Shown: one piece after another, positions 34,027 through 45,400 of the stretch | Numbering within the stretch: the first letter of the stretch is position 1 | Layout: the number at the start of each line of letters is the position of its first letter | NCBI GenBank assembly: GCA_025200525.1 | Contig: CM045761.1 | Location: 64,884,009-64,948,008 of the forward strand | DNA length: 64,000 nucleotides | Origin: Camellia lanceoleosa | Lineage: Eukaryota; Streptophyta; Magnoliopsida; Ericales; Theaceae | Direction: 5' to 3' | The notes under the pieces: model-generated | Seen by the model: only the letters and a program-made list of their open reading frames with translations | What the model was told of the DNA's origin: nothing | Databases searched by the model: none | Translations under genes and position numbers: made by a program

Positions 34027-34844
34027 TTTTATGAAACCTTGACTCGAACTCCATGATATCACTTTTATTTTCAATTATATGTTCATTGCATTGCATGCAT
34101 TGGTGTACTTCAAGTCCTTGTGTTGCCTAGATACTGGTGGGAGCACAGGCAAGCTTTTTATGACACTACACCTATCTCTACGTTACTTTGGAGGCCTTGC
34201 GTTATAACCTTTTAAGATCTGTCAAAAAGGTAGCTCTGCTATCTATGGTTCTTAGACTTCGAAGAGAAGTTATATTGACTCTTTTGATTTCCTAGGATCT
34301 TTATTGGTTATGATCCAAATGACTCTTTGGTAATGTCACATTGACTTCAGCCCCTAGAGTAGAGTCAACCTTGAGCATATAATGAGCTATAGTACCTTCC
34401 AAAATTAGGACAAGATGCTCTCCCATTTCTAGGATGTATGATACCACTTGTTTGAATAGTAAAACCCTAGATCATTTTAAAGCTAGGACAGGATAACCCT
34501 AGCCTCCATAGGGTTGTTTGTTCTCTTTTATGCTATGTATTTTGTGCAATGTATTGGATCTATACAGGGGTTCTCAAATTTGAATGAGTAGTTCAGGCAT
34601 TTTAGTTTGTGAGGTTGAGTTTAGTTTTTTAGTGATGTATACAGTGGTCAGTTGTGTGAATTGGACCGAAGTGCTGCTAGAATTCTGATTGGAGGTCTTA
34701 TTTTTGTTTTTGCAAGGTGGTTGTAGCACTATAGCTTCAGAGTGGTCTATTATCCCCCAAGTTCTATAAGACTCGCATTGGTAGACTATTCAAAGTACCA
34801 TTCCTTCGCCGACTAGATCATCTCTAATCAACTCCCTAGAATCA
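34027..34844 (+). other. T1 leader
   Basis: Untranslated-leader position between PBS and gag. No long frame and no repeat recognised. Confidence 0.5.
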
Positions 34845-35123
34845 GTGATGGCTCAAATTCCAGAGAATATAGCAAATATGTTTTTATCCCTTCAAACAAG
34901 CATAGATGCTATTGCCAATACGATTGCCATTCATAGTAATGCTCTCACTGAATTGAAACACCAATCTAGGATGTCCACTGTCCAACCACCTCTGGTGACT
35001 CATCTTGATCCACCTCCACTTGTTAATGCCAATTCCTCAAAAATCACCACAATCGTTGCCACCACTACCACCATTGCCAATCCCTTTGGCAATACTGGCC
35101 CACAAATAATTGAGTCAACCTGA
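34845..35123 (+). pseudogene. T1 gag, N-terminal fragment
   Basis: A Met at 34845 (MAQIPENIANMFLSLQTSIDAI) opens 92 codons with an amphipathic helical start and a Pro/Thr/Asn-rich tail, in the place of a Tat gag start. The central gag domain expected between here and the knuckle at 35262 is missing. A large deletion has removed it. Confidence 0.55.
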
Positions 35124-35164
35124 CTCTCAAATAAACCCTTTCATCCACTCCACATGTCCCCAAC

Positions 35165-35480
35165 TCGTATGGAAATCCTCATAGAAAAGGGGCACCTCAA
35201 GCTCTTTCATCCCCGACCTCTCCCTGATATTCTATCAGCCAGACATGACCCCAACAAATATTGCGCTTTTCACCAACAACATGGTCATGAGATTGATTGT
35301 TGTTTTCGCTTACGCCATGAGATTTAAGATCTCATCAACAGTAAAGCAATAGCTCCGCCTCAACCCCAAAGACCCAAGGTCATCACCCCACCCAAAAAAC
35401 CCACAAAATCTACCGATGATGGGTCAATAAGCTTGGAGGATAATGCGACTAGCTCTGTGATTGGGGGACGCACCTGCTAA
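35165..35480 (+). pseudogene. T1 gag, C-terminal knuckle region with nonsense codon
   Basis: LIEKGHLKLFHPRPLPD leads to KYCAFHQQHGHEIDCC and RLRHEI, the Tat-type Gag C-terminus with its C-x2-H-x4-H-x4-C knuckle. Here the conserved G before the second H is kept. An in-frame TAA at 35325-35327 follows RLRHEI where the family has Gln, after which the frame continues DLINSK and Pro-rich text. Protease is not found downstream. Confidence 0.75.
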
Positions 35481-35829
35481 TTGCACACATTTCATTCCAA
35501 ATATGGTGGATGACACGCATTGTTTTAGCAATTTGAGAATGATTTCATTTTACTTTTTGAATTGAGTATTAAGTCTGAGTTGATTCCACCCAGTCTGTAG
35601 ATTTGGGATCTCGAGTCATTCTAGCAAGTCTAAATCTGTTGATTTCGGGAATGTTAACCTAGACATTTCTGTCATGTCTAGGTCTTTTTTGTCATTTTCT
35701 TTTGAGTCTGTTGTCATCGTTGAGTTGTAGTTTCTTTTCAATAAAAGTGCCATAGATTTTGGCTACTTCTCTGTGCCTTTAATTCATTACATTGACCAAA
35801 AATTACAAAACTTTTTTCCAAAACTTTGA

Positions 35830-36150
35830 TAAAAATGAAGAGGAAGAAATTCCTCGGGATTTGTAAATTTTGATAGACTGAGAGGAAGAGATGTGTGCTA
35901 AGCCCTTGATGAATGAGATCATTTCTATTAATGTGGGTACTGAAAAGGATCCTGGCTTGGTCCATATTGGTTCTATATTGTCTTCGTAAGAGCACGAGCA
36001 ATTAGTCACTTTGTGAAAAGATTTCAAAAAATATTTTTTCGTGGTCCTATGAAGACATGCCTGGAATTGATCTTGAGATTGTACAACATAGGATCTCTCT
36101 TGACTTGAGGTCTGACCTCCTTAGCTTTCAAACCTTGATTCAGAATGTTC
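35830..36150 (+). pseudogene. T1 pol: linker and RT N-terminus fragment
   Basis: EEEIPRDL, IISINVGTEKDPGLVHIGSI and EHEQLVTL in one frame with two stops, then SWSYEDMPGIDLEIVQHRISL in the next. Together these are the well-conserved entry into Tat reverse transcriptase (...INLGTE...VxIGs.Ls.eE...DvFAWSYEDMPGLDPEIVxHrL). The fingers/palm/thumb core is absent. The text jumps to RNase H within about 50 bases. Confidence 0.75.
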
Positions 36151-36330
36151 AGTAGTCAACCAAAGTATAAGGCTTGCATAGCCGGAATGGAGGCAGCCCT
36201 TGAAGTAGAAGCAATAAGGTCAGATGTAATTCAGATTGGAAGCAGCTATTGAATTAGGGGCAATAAGGTCAAATGTGACAAAGATTCAAATTGGATCGTT
36301 TCTCAAGCTAATGAAGACTGAAAAAGTTCA
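36150..36330 (+). pseudogene. T1 pol: RNase H fragment
   Basis: KYKACIAGMEAALEVEAIR and DSNWIVSQANED match the AEYEACIxGLxxALEL...GDSxLVISQ..GxW blocks of the RNase H domain in Tat elements, with a stop at the Trp position. A 60-base stretch is partly duplicated here ('GAAGTAGAAGCAATAAGGTCAGATGT' / 'GAATTAGGGGCAATAAGGTCAAATGT'). Confidence 0.65.
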
Positions 36331-36379
36331 ATCCCGGGATATGAGAGAATGAGTTTTATTATTGAAGGATAATCAAGTT

Positions 36380-36540
36380 CCTATCCACTGCACTAGGGGC
36401 AAATTTAGACCCAATTAGCCTGGTCCCTTCATCATAGTGTCTATCTGGTCAAGTGTAGTAGTCATTCTTTTAGTTTTAGATGGCCTAGAGATCTTACAAC
36501 CAATCAACATAGACAAGCTAAAACGAGAATACCACCCTTG
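36380..36540 (+). pseudogene. T1 pol: integrase C-terminal tail
   Basis: RGKFRPN, stop, PGPFII, then VVVILLVLDGLEILQPINIDKLKRE. This is the GKFxPNWxGPFxI...GGAxxLxDLDGxExxxPINxDxLKRYY tail of Tat integrase, with the Trp codon turned to a stop. The HHCC and DDE parts are deleted. Confidence 0.7.
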
Positions 36541-37902
36541 AGAGACTTGCTGGGCTGAAAACCTAGAAGGGCGACCCAGACAAAAGTTAGAGCAGAAAAT
36601 CAAAAAAAGAAACAGAAAAAGAAAAAAAGAAGAAAATCAAAAAAATGAAAAAGCAAAAACTTGCAAGGTTGAAAACTCGAAATGGCGGCTTTGGCAAAAG
36701 TTAGAGCACAAAAGGAGAGTGTCAATACCCGAGTAAACCTTAGCTGAAACTACGTAAGGCTTGATTCTTATCTTTGGCATACGTAGGCAGCTTCATCCTA
36801 AAGTTCGGCCATAGCCATTTTCAACTCACTTATCCCGTCCATATTGTCTGATGTATCTTTAGTTGACTTGGCTGTCCTATCCGCGTTTTCTTGGCTCGTC
36901 TCCGTTTCGCTCGGTTTAATTTGGTTCTATTCAACTTAGCTCTATTCGGTTTTGTTCGGTCTAGTTTTGCTCGGCTTCGTTTGATTCGGATCGGCTCAGT
37001 TCGGTTATCACCATTGCTACAATAGAACCAATTCGGGATTATCTGGCTTGGGACCATGCTCCCTAATGGTTGATTCCATGTTGGTTGGGTAGTGGCCATT
37101 TGCAAAAATAGGTTTTGATTATTTTGAATGAAACTGACTAATTTTTCTCGAAAATTATTCCATTTTTGCAAAACTAGAACATTCTTTGGACTTAAAAAAA
37201 GGAAAAGATTTCAATGCTTACAGCTTGACTTACATGATTTCAAAATAGAAAATGCAATAAGTATGCTAATCTAACTCTCATGTTGATCAAAATATATTTA
37301 CAAAAAATCAAAAGAAAAAAGTCAAGGCAATGAACTAGCATAGTCGAGTCAGAGTTTCTGTCTTCTCCCCGTTCGAGTCAACTATTCACCGCCGGAAGTT
37401 ACTTTTTGGTTGGCCCACTAGTTTCAATTTCAACTCATCATGACAAACGACAGAATCGCTTAGGCTCAATGGTTGTGTTTCAAAGTCACATTTTTAAGTT
37501 CCTTTCATACCAGTCGGTGTATATAAGTGTGTTTGGACCGTTTTGCTTTGTTTTTCTTTCATTAAGTCATTCTTTGATTCTGGTCAGTATGGAATCAGTG
37601 TCCAATTTAGAGTTCAAAATTCAATCATTTTCAAATTCAATCAAACAAATTGTTTTCAAGGTCAAAGTCATGTGCTAGTTATGCCATTGATGTGAAAAAA
37701 AAATAAAAATTTGAAGTTATACATTGGTGCTCCTTCATAAGCAAAACCAAAACCAAAAACAACAAAAATATAAAGATTGAAAAAAGAAAAAAGAAAAAAG
37801 AAAAAAATAAAAGGACATGCTCTTAGATTTTGGCAATAGTCCAGCTCCAAGATATACGCCAACCTCCTTGCTAACAGCTTCAGCACTCGACTCTTCTACT
37901 GA
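36541..37902 (+). other. T1 region after pol
   Basis: Contains GGGCTGAAAACCTAGAAGGG and CTACGTAAGGCTTGAT / ATACGTAGGCAGCTTC, sequences usual after pol in Tat elements. 36880-37020 has a CGGTTTTGTTCGG-type irregular repeat that gives a Lys/Arg/Asn-rich frame on minus (not a gene). No other gene. Confidence 0.5.
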
Positions 37903-38262
37903 TCATTTTCTTTTGACTTCATTGTGGGAAGTCCTTGAAAACCCAACCTTGGTGTCTATAAAACTGCCGAAAGAGATGATCCCTTGTTGGCCATCAAAGG
38001 TAGTCCCATAACGTGCTACGATGGTCACTTGTCGTTTCAGTTCCTTGATTTGTTTCTTCAATCTACTAACTTCCCCTCGAGAATCTTTGTACATACTTTG
38101 AAGTAAAGAAAGTTGTGCATTCAATCGATACACGTCATTCGTCCTGTGCTCCAACCAACGGGACAAATTGGAGACTAGACTCACGGTCTCCACGCATGCT
38201 TTCAGCGTGAAAGAATTGGCCTTAATGTCAGGCTGAGCAATCATCAGTTGCTCGACTGACAT
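37903..38262 (-). CDS. T1 antisense ORF, coiled-coil protein
   Basis: 119 codons on the strand opposite to gag-pol, Met at 38262, stop at 37903. About residues 40-80 form heptads with Leu, Ile and Val at a/d positions (LNAQLSLLQSM, EVSRLKKQIKELKRQV), so a short coiled coil is likely. The C-terminus is basic. No known enzyme motif. Extra ORFs, often antisense and between pol and the 3' LTR, are known from the Tat lineage, and this frame stays intact while gag and pol around it are wrecked. Its own promoter would lie at about 38270-38720, which has leader-like purine-rich sequence and TATA-like runs. Function unknown. Confidence 0.55.
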   Translation of the reverse strand: MSVEQLMIAQPDIKANSFTLKACVETVSLVSNLSRWLEHRTNDVYRLNAQLSLLQSMYKDSRGEVSRLKKQIKELKRQVTIVARYGTTFDGQQGIISFGSFIDTKVGFSRTSHNEVKRK

Positions 38263-38744
38263 TGTAGGGAAGTTAAAAACAGGGAAAGAAGGAGGAGCAC
38301 GCAGTTAAGGTGAAAAATTAGAATCGGTTATCACTATTGTGGACTTGTTGAGGTTTGGAAAGAGAGTGAGAGAATTGTGGGAAGAGGCTATGTCAGAGGA
38401 CAGTAAAGTAAAAGAAAGGGGTTACAGAGTGGTGGTAAAGAGAGTTTGCAGCCTTTTGGCTTTGCCTCTCTTACATGCCTCGATTTAAGAAGAGAACGAG
38501 GAAGGAGAAGAAGAAAAAAAAGGGGTGAAGGTGCTGAAGCAATCGTTGAAAAAATCAGGGAGGGTCTAGCTCTGTCGGTCAGGCATCGTGTTTATTGAAA
38601 TCACACGCGAGACATGACGCTTGAAGAAGACGAAGAGGGAGAGTGAGACAAAAACAAGGGAGATGGGAAATATATAGATATGTATATGTACTATGTCTGT
38701 ATGCATATATCTTGTATATATATTTTGTCAAAAGAATTGGTTTG

Positions 38745-38815
38745 GCTCAGCAATTAGGGATTGGTCAAATGAGCCCGAGATTAGGGATTTGAACCCTCAT
38801 AGCAGCAGAGTTGTA
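38745..38815 (+). mobile_element. SINE-like tRNA-derived head
   Basis: TTGGCTCAGCAATTAGGG resembles an A box, and GGGATTTGAACCCTC about 35 bases on resembles a B box with one change. The order and spacing suit a tRNA-type SINE 5' end. No tail or target duplication was delimited. Confidence 0.4.
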
Positions 38816-38911
38816 TTTTTGTGTGGTGACGCTAGCGTGACGCATCGCTGACGTCAGAAAATAGAATATCCTCGATAGTAACGGAATATTCCTTGAATGT
38901 GTATGTTGTCC

Positions 38912-38912
<1 letters not shown>

Positions 38913-38953
<41 letters not shown>
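38913..38953. repeat. (AT)n(GT)n compound microsatellite
   Basis: About 12 TA units followed by about 10 GT units inside T1. Confidence 0.9.
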
Positions 38954-39079
38954 CTTCGTATATGTATATAGTTTACCTATGTATGCCTGTATACGTATTT
39001 GTCTTATGTATATGGTATTTGGTATTTATACATAAAAAAAGGGAATTTTGAAAAAAAAAAAATCATTCTACTATACATT

Positions 39080-40060
39080 CTCTCACTCGCGTGAGACATG
39101 TTTGGACTTCGAATTTACCTTTTTTCCTTCTGCGTGAAACGTGTTAGGATTTCAAGTTTATTTGGTTAAAACCTTCCCCTTCTCTGTATGAAATACGGTT
39201 AGGTATGCTTGTTGGTTACACCGCCTTTGCTCCTTTCACGCGAAACGTGTTAGGATTAGATGTTTTCCTGGTTCAAACATTTCCCCTCTTCGTATGAGAT
39301 ACGGTTAGGTATGCCTGTTGGTTACACTACATTTGCTCCTTTCACATGAAACATGTTACGATTAGATGTTTTTCCGGTTAAAACCTTCCCCCTTTTCGTA
39401 TGAGATATGATTAGGTACATATGTTGGTTACACCACTTTTGCTCCTTTCATATGAAACTTGTTAGGATTTGATGTTTAGCAAGTTAAAACCTTCCCCCTC
39501 TCCGTTTGAGATACGGTTAGGTACGCTTGTTGGTTACACGACCTTTGTTCTTTTCACTTGAAACGTGTTAGGATTTGAAGTTTACCCGGTTAAAACCTCC
39601 CTCCTCTCCGTATGAAATACGGTTAGATACGCCTGTTGGTTACACCACCTTTGTTAGGATTTGATGTTTAGCAAGTTAAAACCTTCCCCTTCTTCGTTTG
39701 AGATACGCTTAGATACTCTTGTTGATTACACGACCTTTGTTCTTTTCACTTGAAACGTGTTAGGATTTGAAGTTTACCTGGTTAAAACCTCCCTCCTCTC
39801 CGTATGAAATACGGTTAGATACGCCTGTGGGTTACACCACCTTTGCTCCTTTCATATGAAGAGTGTTAGGATTTGATGTTTACCCGGTTAAAACCTTCTT
39901 CCTCTTCGTATGAGATACGGTTAGCTATGCTCATTGATTACACCACTTTTGCTTCTTTCACATGAAATGTGTTAGGATATGACATTTACTCGGTTAAAAT
40001 CTTTCCCCTCCTATAAGAAATACGGTTAGGTATGTCTGTTGGTTATACCACATTTTCTCT
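39080..40060 (+). repeat. T1 tandem array I, 106-bp units
   Basis: About nine units with anchor GTTAGGATTTGATGTTTA at 39149, 39255, 39361, 39467, 39573, (39659), 39765, 39871 and 39977. The spacing is 106 bp throughout except for one unit shortened by 20 bp. Each unit holds GTGAAACGTGTTAGGATTTG, CCGGTTAAAACCTTCCCC and GAGATACGGTTAGGTA motifs. Non-coding. Confidence 0.9.
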
Positions 40061-40200
40061 TATCGCGTGAGACGCGTTTGGATTCGTTCACTATTTCTCC
40101 TCTCGCGTGAGACGCGTTTGGATTTGTTCACTATTTCTCCTCTCGCGTGAGATGCATTTGGATCTCAATTTCACCTTTTTCCTTTCATGTGAGACGCGTT
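40060..40200 (+). repeat. T1 tandem array II, 40-bp units
   Basis: Three units of CTCGCGTGAGACGCGTTTGG spaced 40 bp apart (CGCGTGA at 40064, 40104, 40144). It links arrays I and III, and its GCGTGAGACGCGTT core is shared with array III. Confidence 0.8.
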
Positions 40201-40204
40201 TGGA

Positions 40205-40660
40205 TTTGTTCAGCATTTCCTTCTTTCGCGTGAGACGCATTAGGTTGTTGATTTACTCGGTTAAAAACATTAGGTACGCCTAGTGTTCACACCATCTTTT
40301 CTCTTTTCGCATGAGATGCGTTAGGCTGTTGATTCACTCGGTTAAAAAACGTTAGGTGCACCTGGTGTTCACACTATCTTTTCTCCTTTCGCGTGAGACA
40401 CGTTAGGTTGTTGATTTACTCGGTTAAAAACATTAGGTGTGCCTGATGTTCACACCATCTTTCCTCCTTTCGCGTGAAACATGTTAGGTTGTTGATTTAC
40501 TCAGTTAAAAACATCATGTGCGCCTGGTGTTCACACTATCTTTCCTCCTTTCGTGTGAGATGCATTAGGTTATTGACTTACTCAGTTAAAAACATTAGGT
40601 GCGCTTGGTGTTCACACTATCTTTCCTCCTCTTGCGTGAGACGTGTTTGGATTTCAAGTT
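40205..40660 (+). repeat. T1 tandem array III, 81-bp units
   Basis: About five units with TAGGTTGTTGATTTACTCGG at 40241, 40322, 40404, 40485 and 40566, 81-82 bp apart. Each also holds GTGTTCACACCATCTTTCC and CGCGTGAGACGCG. Confidence 0.9.
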
Positions 40661-40671
40661 CATCATTTGTG

Positions 40672-40845
40672 TTGTGGTACATTTGTATGTGATGCACCCT
40701 CTTTCATTTGTGCGGTATGCACATTTGTATGCGATACACCCTCTTCTTTCATTTGTGCAGTATGTACATTTATATACGATGCACCCCCTTCTTTCATTTA
40801 TGCGGTATGCACATTTGTATGCAATGCACCCTCTTTTATTTCATA
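40672..40845 (+). repeat. T1 tandem array IV, 42-45-bp units
   Basis: Four units of ATTTGTATGCGATGCACCC... with starts at 40681, 40723, 40768 and 40813. The overlapping frames reading FVCDAPSF / VRYAHLYAIHP are products of the repeat. Confidence 0.85.
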
Positions 40846-41543
40846 TCATTTGCATGAGGCTTGCCTAACTATATATTACATCTTGCATTGTACACATCAT
40901 GCGTTTCCAAAATAAAAGAAGAAAAAGAAAAAATCGACTTTCACTTGCATTAGCATATCATTTGCATAGTTACATGTTGCATCACTTGGCTACAATCTAT
41001 TCGCATCACCATTTGACATAGTTTATGCTAGCTCCCACTTTTTGAGTTGTAAAAGCCACTCGTTTGTATTGGCTCTTTTTCTGAATGATGAAACTATCCC
41101 TTTCTCTAGTTGGTAGTCCAACCCATTATTGGTTAATACCTCAATTTCTCAGGTTGTTGGTTAAGACTATCTCTTTGTTAATACCTTCCTCGTTTTGGGA
41201 CCATTCATCGGTTACATTTCGTTCTCTTACTTGGATGTATTTGGGTCGTATCTCTTGTTATGCTTCATATTGCTTGTTGTATTGCATTAGTCATGCACTT
41301 TTTCAAAAAAGACAAAAAAAAAAAAAAGAAAAAAAGAGAGTTCAATTTTCAATTGCATATCATTTGCATTCTGCCCTTGAACTGTGCTGGTTGATTCCTT
41401 GCAAAGGGATACGTAGGTAACCTTCGGGTTCAACTAATTGCATCTGCATCTTGTTTGTTTGCCCAAGTCTTATGGCCTTGTCAAAAGGGTCGTTTTCGGG
41501 CTTTAACATTCATTCACGTCATGAAAGGACTTCGAGCTCTGTC
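40846..41543 (+). other. T1 3' untranslated region
   Basis: No gene. GGGATACGTAGGTAACCTTCGGG (41407-41429) and GCTCTGTCAAAGAGGGGCAAC are the usual closing sequences of Tat elements. Confidence 0.6.
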
Positions 41544-41556
41544 AAAGAGGGGCAAC
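41544..41556 (+). other. T1 polypurine tract
   Basis: AAAGAGGGGCAAC directly precedes the TGTAGACAC start of the 3' LTR. The same tract in inverse orientation marks element C at 57319-57331. Confidence 0.85.
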
Positions 41557-42468
41557 TGTAGACACTCCATTTTGACTGGTCCTAAGACTTGGGCGCCTTC
41601 TTTTGATTACCTAATGATGAAAATAAGAATATGCTATCTCAAAAAATTCTTAGTGAAAAGATGAAATGTAAACTTTAATCTCAACCTCACACCCGTTTTT
41701 GCCAAATTATTTTAGATCTATTCTCTATTTTCTTTTACTTTTTTTAAATGTAATATTATATATATAGTATGTTATATTATTATATATAATATTTTATTAA
41801 ATTTATTCGGTGCTGTGATTTCACCCACGCACCATACTTTTGTATATATATATATTAAATATTAAATATTTTATATAAAAGTACTATTCCCCCTTTGAAA
41901 AATTCACCACACTCCCACCTTTTGCTTTTTTGCCTTCTTTTGCTTTAGACCCGTTTTGATCAAATTATGTTACATATTTGGCCTACTAAAATATATTTGA
42001 TTAGTCCTTGTATTTTGTTATTTTATAATTTTACATATTTGTGTGTGATTTTATATATATTTTTAGGTATTTGTACATATATTTATACTAATGATACATT
42101 TTATTATTATTATATTATAAAATTACTGTCCATACTTTGAAAAAAACCTCCCCTCCACTATTTCATCTTTTGTTTGTTTACTATGTTTGTTGCCTATAAA
42201 AGGATGGAGCAAGAATGGAAGGAAAAAGAAAAAAAAAGGAGGAGAGAAAAAGAATTGGTGCAAGAAGAAAAATTGAGGGAAAGAATCATAAAGAGAGAAT
42301 TGAGAGGAAAAAAGATCAGAAAGAAGAGAAAAGAAAATAGTTTTTTAAGAGAGGGAAAAAGAAAATATTAGATATTTATTTTTCCGAACAAAACCTTTCT
42401 TTCCAAGACATCCAAACCAACCATTAAAGTTGAAATTCCGAATTTTGAATTGAGAATTGGGAACACAT
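41557..42468 (+). repeat. T1 3' LTR, part 1
   Basis: Collinear with 31821-32750 of the 5' LTR, with scattered substitutions and small indels. It ends in CACAT where solo LTR A is inserted. Confidence 0.9.
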
Positions 42469-45400
42469 TGTAGACGTCCCCGAACGCGCCCGGGAGGATG
42501 ACTCCCGTTCTGTTCGTTTTACGGGTCTACTACAGTTCGGACTCGATTTGTCACGGTTCTTAATCTGAACCAAAGAGTCCAACTCTGGCAAATCGTTTTG
42601 AGAAAAACAGATTTTGAAAAGAAGTGCCAAACATGGACTGCTTTGCCAGATACAGAGTCGCCACCTAAATATTTTTAAAATAGGAAATTCAGGAAACCCT
42701 GACTCGGTGCCGAAGGCCACATGTCCGTCATCACCAAAGTTGTCTTGGCTCGGGAGCTTGGGTACGATTGGGGAAGGTCAGCTATGAGCACCCCCTTTCG
42801 CCCGGTCCGAAGACCGGCCTCTACTAACCGTGATATCCGATTTTGAAAACGTTATGTGTTCTTATTCCGATTATTAGCCTAGAATTACTATGTTATGCGC
42901 ACGGCAAACAAGTATAGACTAGATTGCCTAATTTGGAAACAAGCATTGCATATCCGTTTATTTGGAAAACAGTTTTGAAATTGCTACTCGCGAGTAGGCT
43001 AAAACACGGATTTCAATGAGTTATTCCAACTCAAGCAATCCAACCTCCATCCACAGGCATTCAAACAGTTTATCTCACATAAGCACTTAGCCGCATGGTA
43101 AGCATACTATCATGTTAACATCCACACGCATGCGATATGCTAAAGTATAAATACTTACATCGTACTCCGTGCCAAAACAAGAAACTAGTTAGCAAACATG
43201 CATGACCTAGTTCATGTTAAATGGCTAATGCAACACAGGCGAAGATGCAATTTAGAGTAGGCTCGGCTAACCCTAAAGGTGGCATGTGAAATGTACTTTA
43301 TTCGATGCACGTATTCAATTTGGAATTGAAAATACAATGTAGTTTGTATGATGTACCGAGCCCGGTGCATGTCAACAAATGCATGGATGCACACATGCAT
43401 TGCATAAGGTATGCTAATTTTAAATATGCCCTAATCTACCATCATAAGCAGGTAAATAAAAGGGAAGAAAGAAATGGGGATTGGAAGACATACACACACC
43501 CACGCACACTTATTACAAATATGCCCTCACACAGAGGGACCAAAAGAATATACAGTCCGAATAACAAATCGCTACATTAATTATTGCATAATTTCTAATC
43601 TAATTAAAATAAATGGAAAGAGAAGATGGCCGCAGCCCCCGCCTCGGGATGCGCGAATGATGCATGCTCGAATCCAACTTGCCCAGAAACCCGCGCCATG
43701 GCACTGCTGCCTCTGTCTTTACTGCCCTGTCTCCCCAAAAAATTCCTAAGTCCCAGAATGCCTTCCTTTCATGCTGTTGCATACCACCGGCTGGAGGAAA
43801 TATTCACCGGCTCTCCAAAATAGTCACCGGCCGTCCATGAGGTTATCGGCCACCTATATAGTGCCGGTCGGCACTATATAATGCCGGTCGGCACAAAATT
43901 CCTGCAGGAGACAGTTTTGACAGCAGCAGCAGACAAGCAGTGCGTGGCATGAATTTTTAGGCATATATAAGCATGGCCAATGCTTCCCTATCATGTTTGG
44001 GACTCAAGGGAGCATGACCCTTGGTTCTTGGGCCATCAATTATGCATCTTGGTGCATGATAGCCTAAGGAACCAAGAGTGTATTTCAATGTAAAAAATGC
44101 ATGCAAACACACAAATGAAACCAAGACCTTATCATGTGTTGGTCAAGGGCCTTGGGGACCAAGAGTTGAAACAAGTTGCACCACTTGTAGTGTGAACTTC
44201 CCTCAACTCTTATGCTTGGTTTGACAACCCCAAACCAAGCCATGAAGTGCATGTATGCAACATAGCTCAAATGATGCAACATGGGAATTAGGATGCAAGC
44301 ACACCAAATGTCATGCAACTACCATGTTAAGCATGCAAAATGCTAGAGTGTACAAGATGCAATTGTCATGCAAACATGGACCAATTCAAGCAATAAAACC
44401 AACATACTACAACACTTAATGAATCAATTAAGCAATAGACATGAGGCAAGCATGTGATGGTGGCCTAGACCACAATGGGGTAGCCCTCAAACCTCCCCAA
44501 AACAGTGGCAAAATGTGCCCAAAATGGTAGATCACTACTCATGCAAGCATGCAAACAAATGGGCCTAAAATCAAGGCATAAACAAGGGGTATTCCACCAC
44601 TACCAACATGACCACTCATGGCACATATTAGGCATATGAAAACAGAGTCCTAGCATAAAAAAAAAATACACCCAAATCCCTTGATATGGCAGCCCCAAAA
44701 TGCTTTAAACATACAAGCATGTATAAGGCCTATTCCTAGGCATAAAAGGGCAACATTTCAAAGCATGAGTAAGATGGTAAATGGAAACATATGGGCATGA
44801 TATAGGGACTGAAATAGCGTATGAAAGGACTCCAAATCACTTAAATGGCCTAACCAATGCATGTTCATGGATCATATGCTCAAGACTAACAAGCCATCAT
44901 ACAAAACAAACATGTCAAGCATGCCAAAGGTGACTAAATCAGTGGCCCACAGCCTCTAATCATGGAAAAATGGTGCTAAAACCATCATGGAATTAGGCTA
45001 AGACATGCAAAGAACATGGCCTAGATGCATGACACACTTCTAAGCATAAGAGAGCATTACAAAGCAAGTATGAGAAGCATGCTAAAGGGTACAAATCCAA
45101 CCTTGGACAAAGGTTAGATATGACCTAAAACACCCAAGAAAACTCTGAAATGAAGCCAAATGCAAGTATGCATACATGCTACCTTGTGAGCCAAAGACAA
45201 AGGAAAGAAAGGGGCCAAGGGGAGAGGGGTGTCCCTCCCCTTTTTATGACTTCAAAATACCTCCCTCACCACTGAAAACCCACTGGTTTTCAGTGGTGAG
45301 AAGACCAAGAACACCAAGCAAATAAAGCCTTAAGAAAAGGCAACAAAATGGCCAAAACAAAGGCCTAAGAAGGTGAGCTTTCACTCAAACCACAAAATAC

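Noticed and set aside
36830..37171. 113-codon Lys/Arg/Asn-rich minus frame in T1
   Set aside because: Caused by an irregular CGGTTTNGTTCGG repeat. No domain, and a repeat-derived basic tail.
38745..38815. Functional tRNA gene
   Set aside because: A/B-box-like words only; no cloverleaf with acceptor stem or anticodon arm could be drawn. Listed as SINE-like.
39080..40660. Regularly spaced repeats as a CRISPR-like array
   Set aside because: Whole units repeat without unique spacers, in plant LTR-retrotransposon context.
40474..40915. Overlapping plus-strand frames in T1 (VRYAHLYAIHP, FVCDAPSF)
   Set aside because: Translations of tandem arrays III and IV.
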